From Myxococcota bacterium (GTDB lineage Bacteria > Myxococcota_C > UBA6777), in the NCBI GenBank assembly GCA_963169055.1, contig CAUJFU010000158.1, positions 1 through 5,676 on the forward strand: a stretch of 5,676 nucleotides of DNA. The letters are read 5' to 3'. The position numbers and the translations under genes were made by a program. Numbering within the stretch: position 1 is the stretch's first letter; each line of letters begins with the position of its first letter. Shown here one piece after another: positions 5,615 through 5,676 of this stretch. The notes beneath the pieces are model-generated. The model was not told the DNA's origin. It searched no databases and saw only the letters and a program-made list of their open reading frames with translations.

Positions 5615-5676
5615 TTGTGGGGCGCTGCCCCACGCCCCGCAAGGGACCAGAGGCCCCTTGACCCCGTGTCGGCGGA
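5615..5676. repeat. Dispersed two-hairpin intergenic repeat, copy 2 (reaches window edge)
   Basis: Direct-orientation copy of 124-186. Hairpin one is GTGGGGC (5617-5623), loop GCT, GCCCCAC (5627-5633). Hairpin two is CAAGGGACC (5640-5648), loop AGA, GGCCCCTTG (5652-5660). Both main stems are the same as in copy 1, while the loops have changed (GTT to GCT, AAA to AGA). It lies 56 bp upstream of paralogue B and may extend past the right edge. Its other neighbour is not visible. Confidence 0.8.

Noticed and set aside
124-5676. CRISPR array or transposon ends from the two repeat copies
   Set aside because: There are only two copies 5.5 kb apart, in direct orientation, with no spacers, terminal inverted repeats, target duplications or transposase between them.

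Overview
The window looks like chromosomal DNA from a Myxococcota-like (former deltaproteobacterial) bacterium, or a close relative with the same lifestyle. The evidence is a membrane-anchored eukaryotic-like Ser/Thr protein kinase with an N-terminal zinc ribbon, secreted Cys-rich repeat proteins, and two-TM periplasmic proteins of TPR-like/PEGA-like type. Base composition appears moderate, not the very high GC of most cultured myxobacteria. The assignment is an inference from gene content; no taxonomic marker is present.

Layout, left to right. (1) Bases 2-100 (+) hold the last 32 codons of a gene whose C-terminus resembles the C-terminus of the complete kinase, so it is probably a kinase paralogue. 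(2) A 233-bp convergent gap carries copy 1 of a two-hairpin dispersed repeat. (3) A minus-strand two-gene operon follows: a secreted protein with 40 cysteines (2227-1349), then, 7 bp later, a periplasmic/membrane protein with TPR-like and PEGA-like parts (1341-334). (4) A 219-bp divergent intergenic region has back-to-back candidate promoters and a perfect ATACTTG-N9-CAAGTAT dyad between and overlapping them. (5) The complete kinase runs on + (2447-4468). (6) A second TPR/PEGA-like protein (5558-4521, minus), paralogous to the first, ends 52 bp from the kinase stop. (7) Copy 2 of the dispersed repeat runs to the right edge.

The main theme is a repeated module: a kinase followed by a convergent, paralogous TPR/PEGA-like membrane protein. 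It is present once in full (2447-5558) and once with only the tail of its kinase visible (2-1341). In the left module the envelope protein is also preceded by the Cys-rich secreted protein. A reasonable but unproven reading is an envelope sensing set, in which periplasmic proteins with conserved cysteine pairs and a periplasmic Cys-containing kinase tail pass a signal to a cytoplasmic kinase domain. I see no RNA genes, CRISPR array, transposase or integrase.
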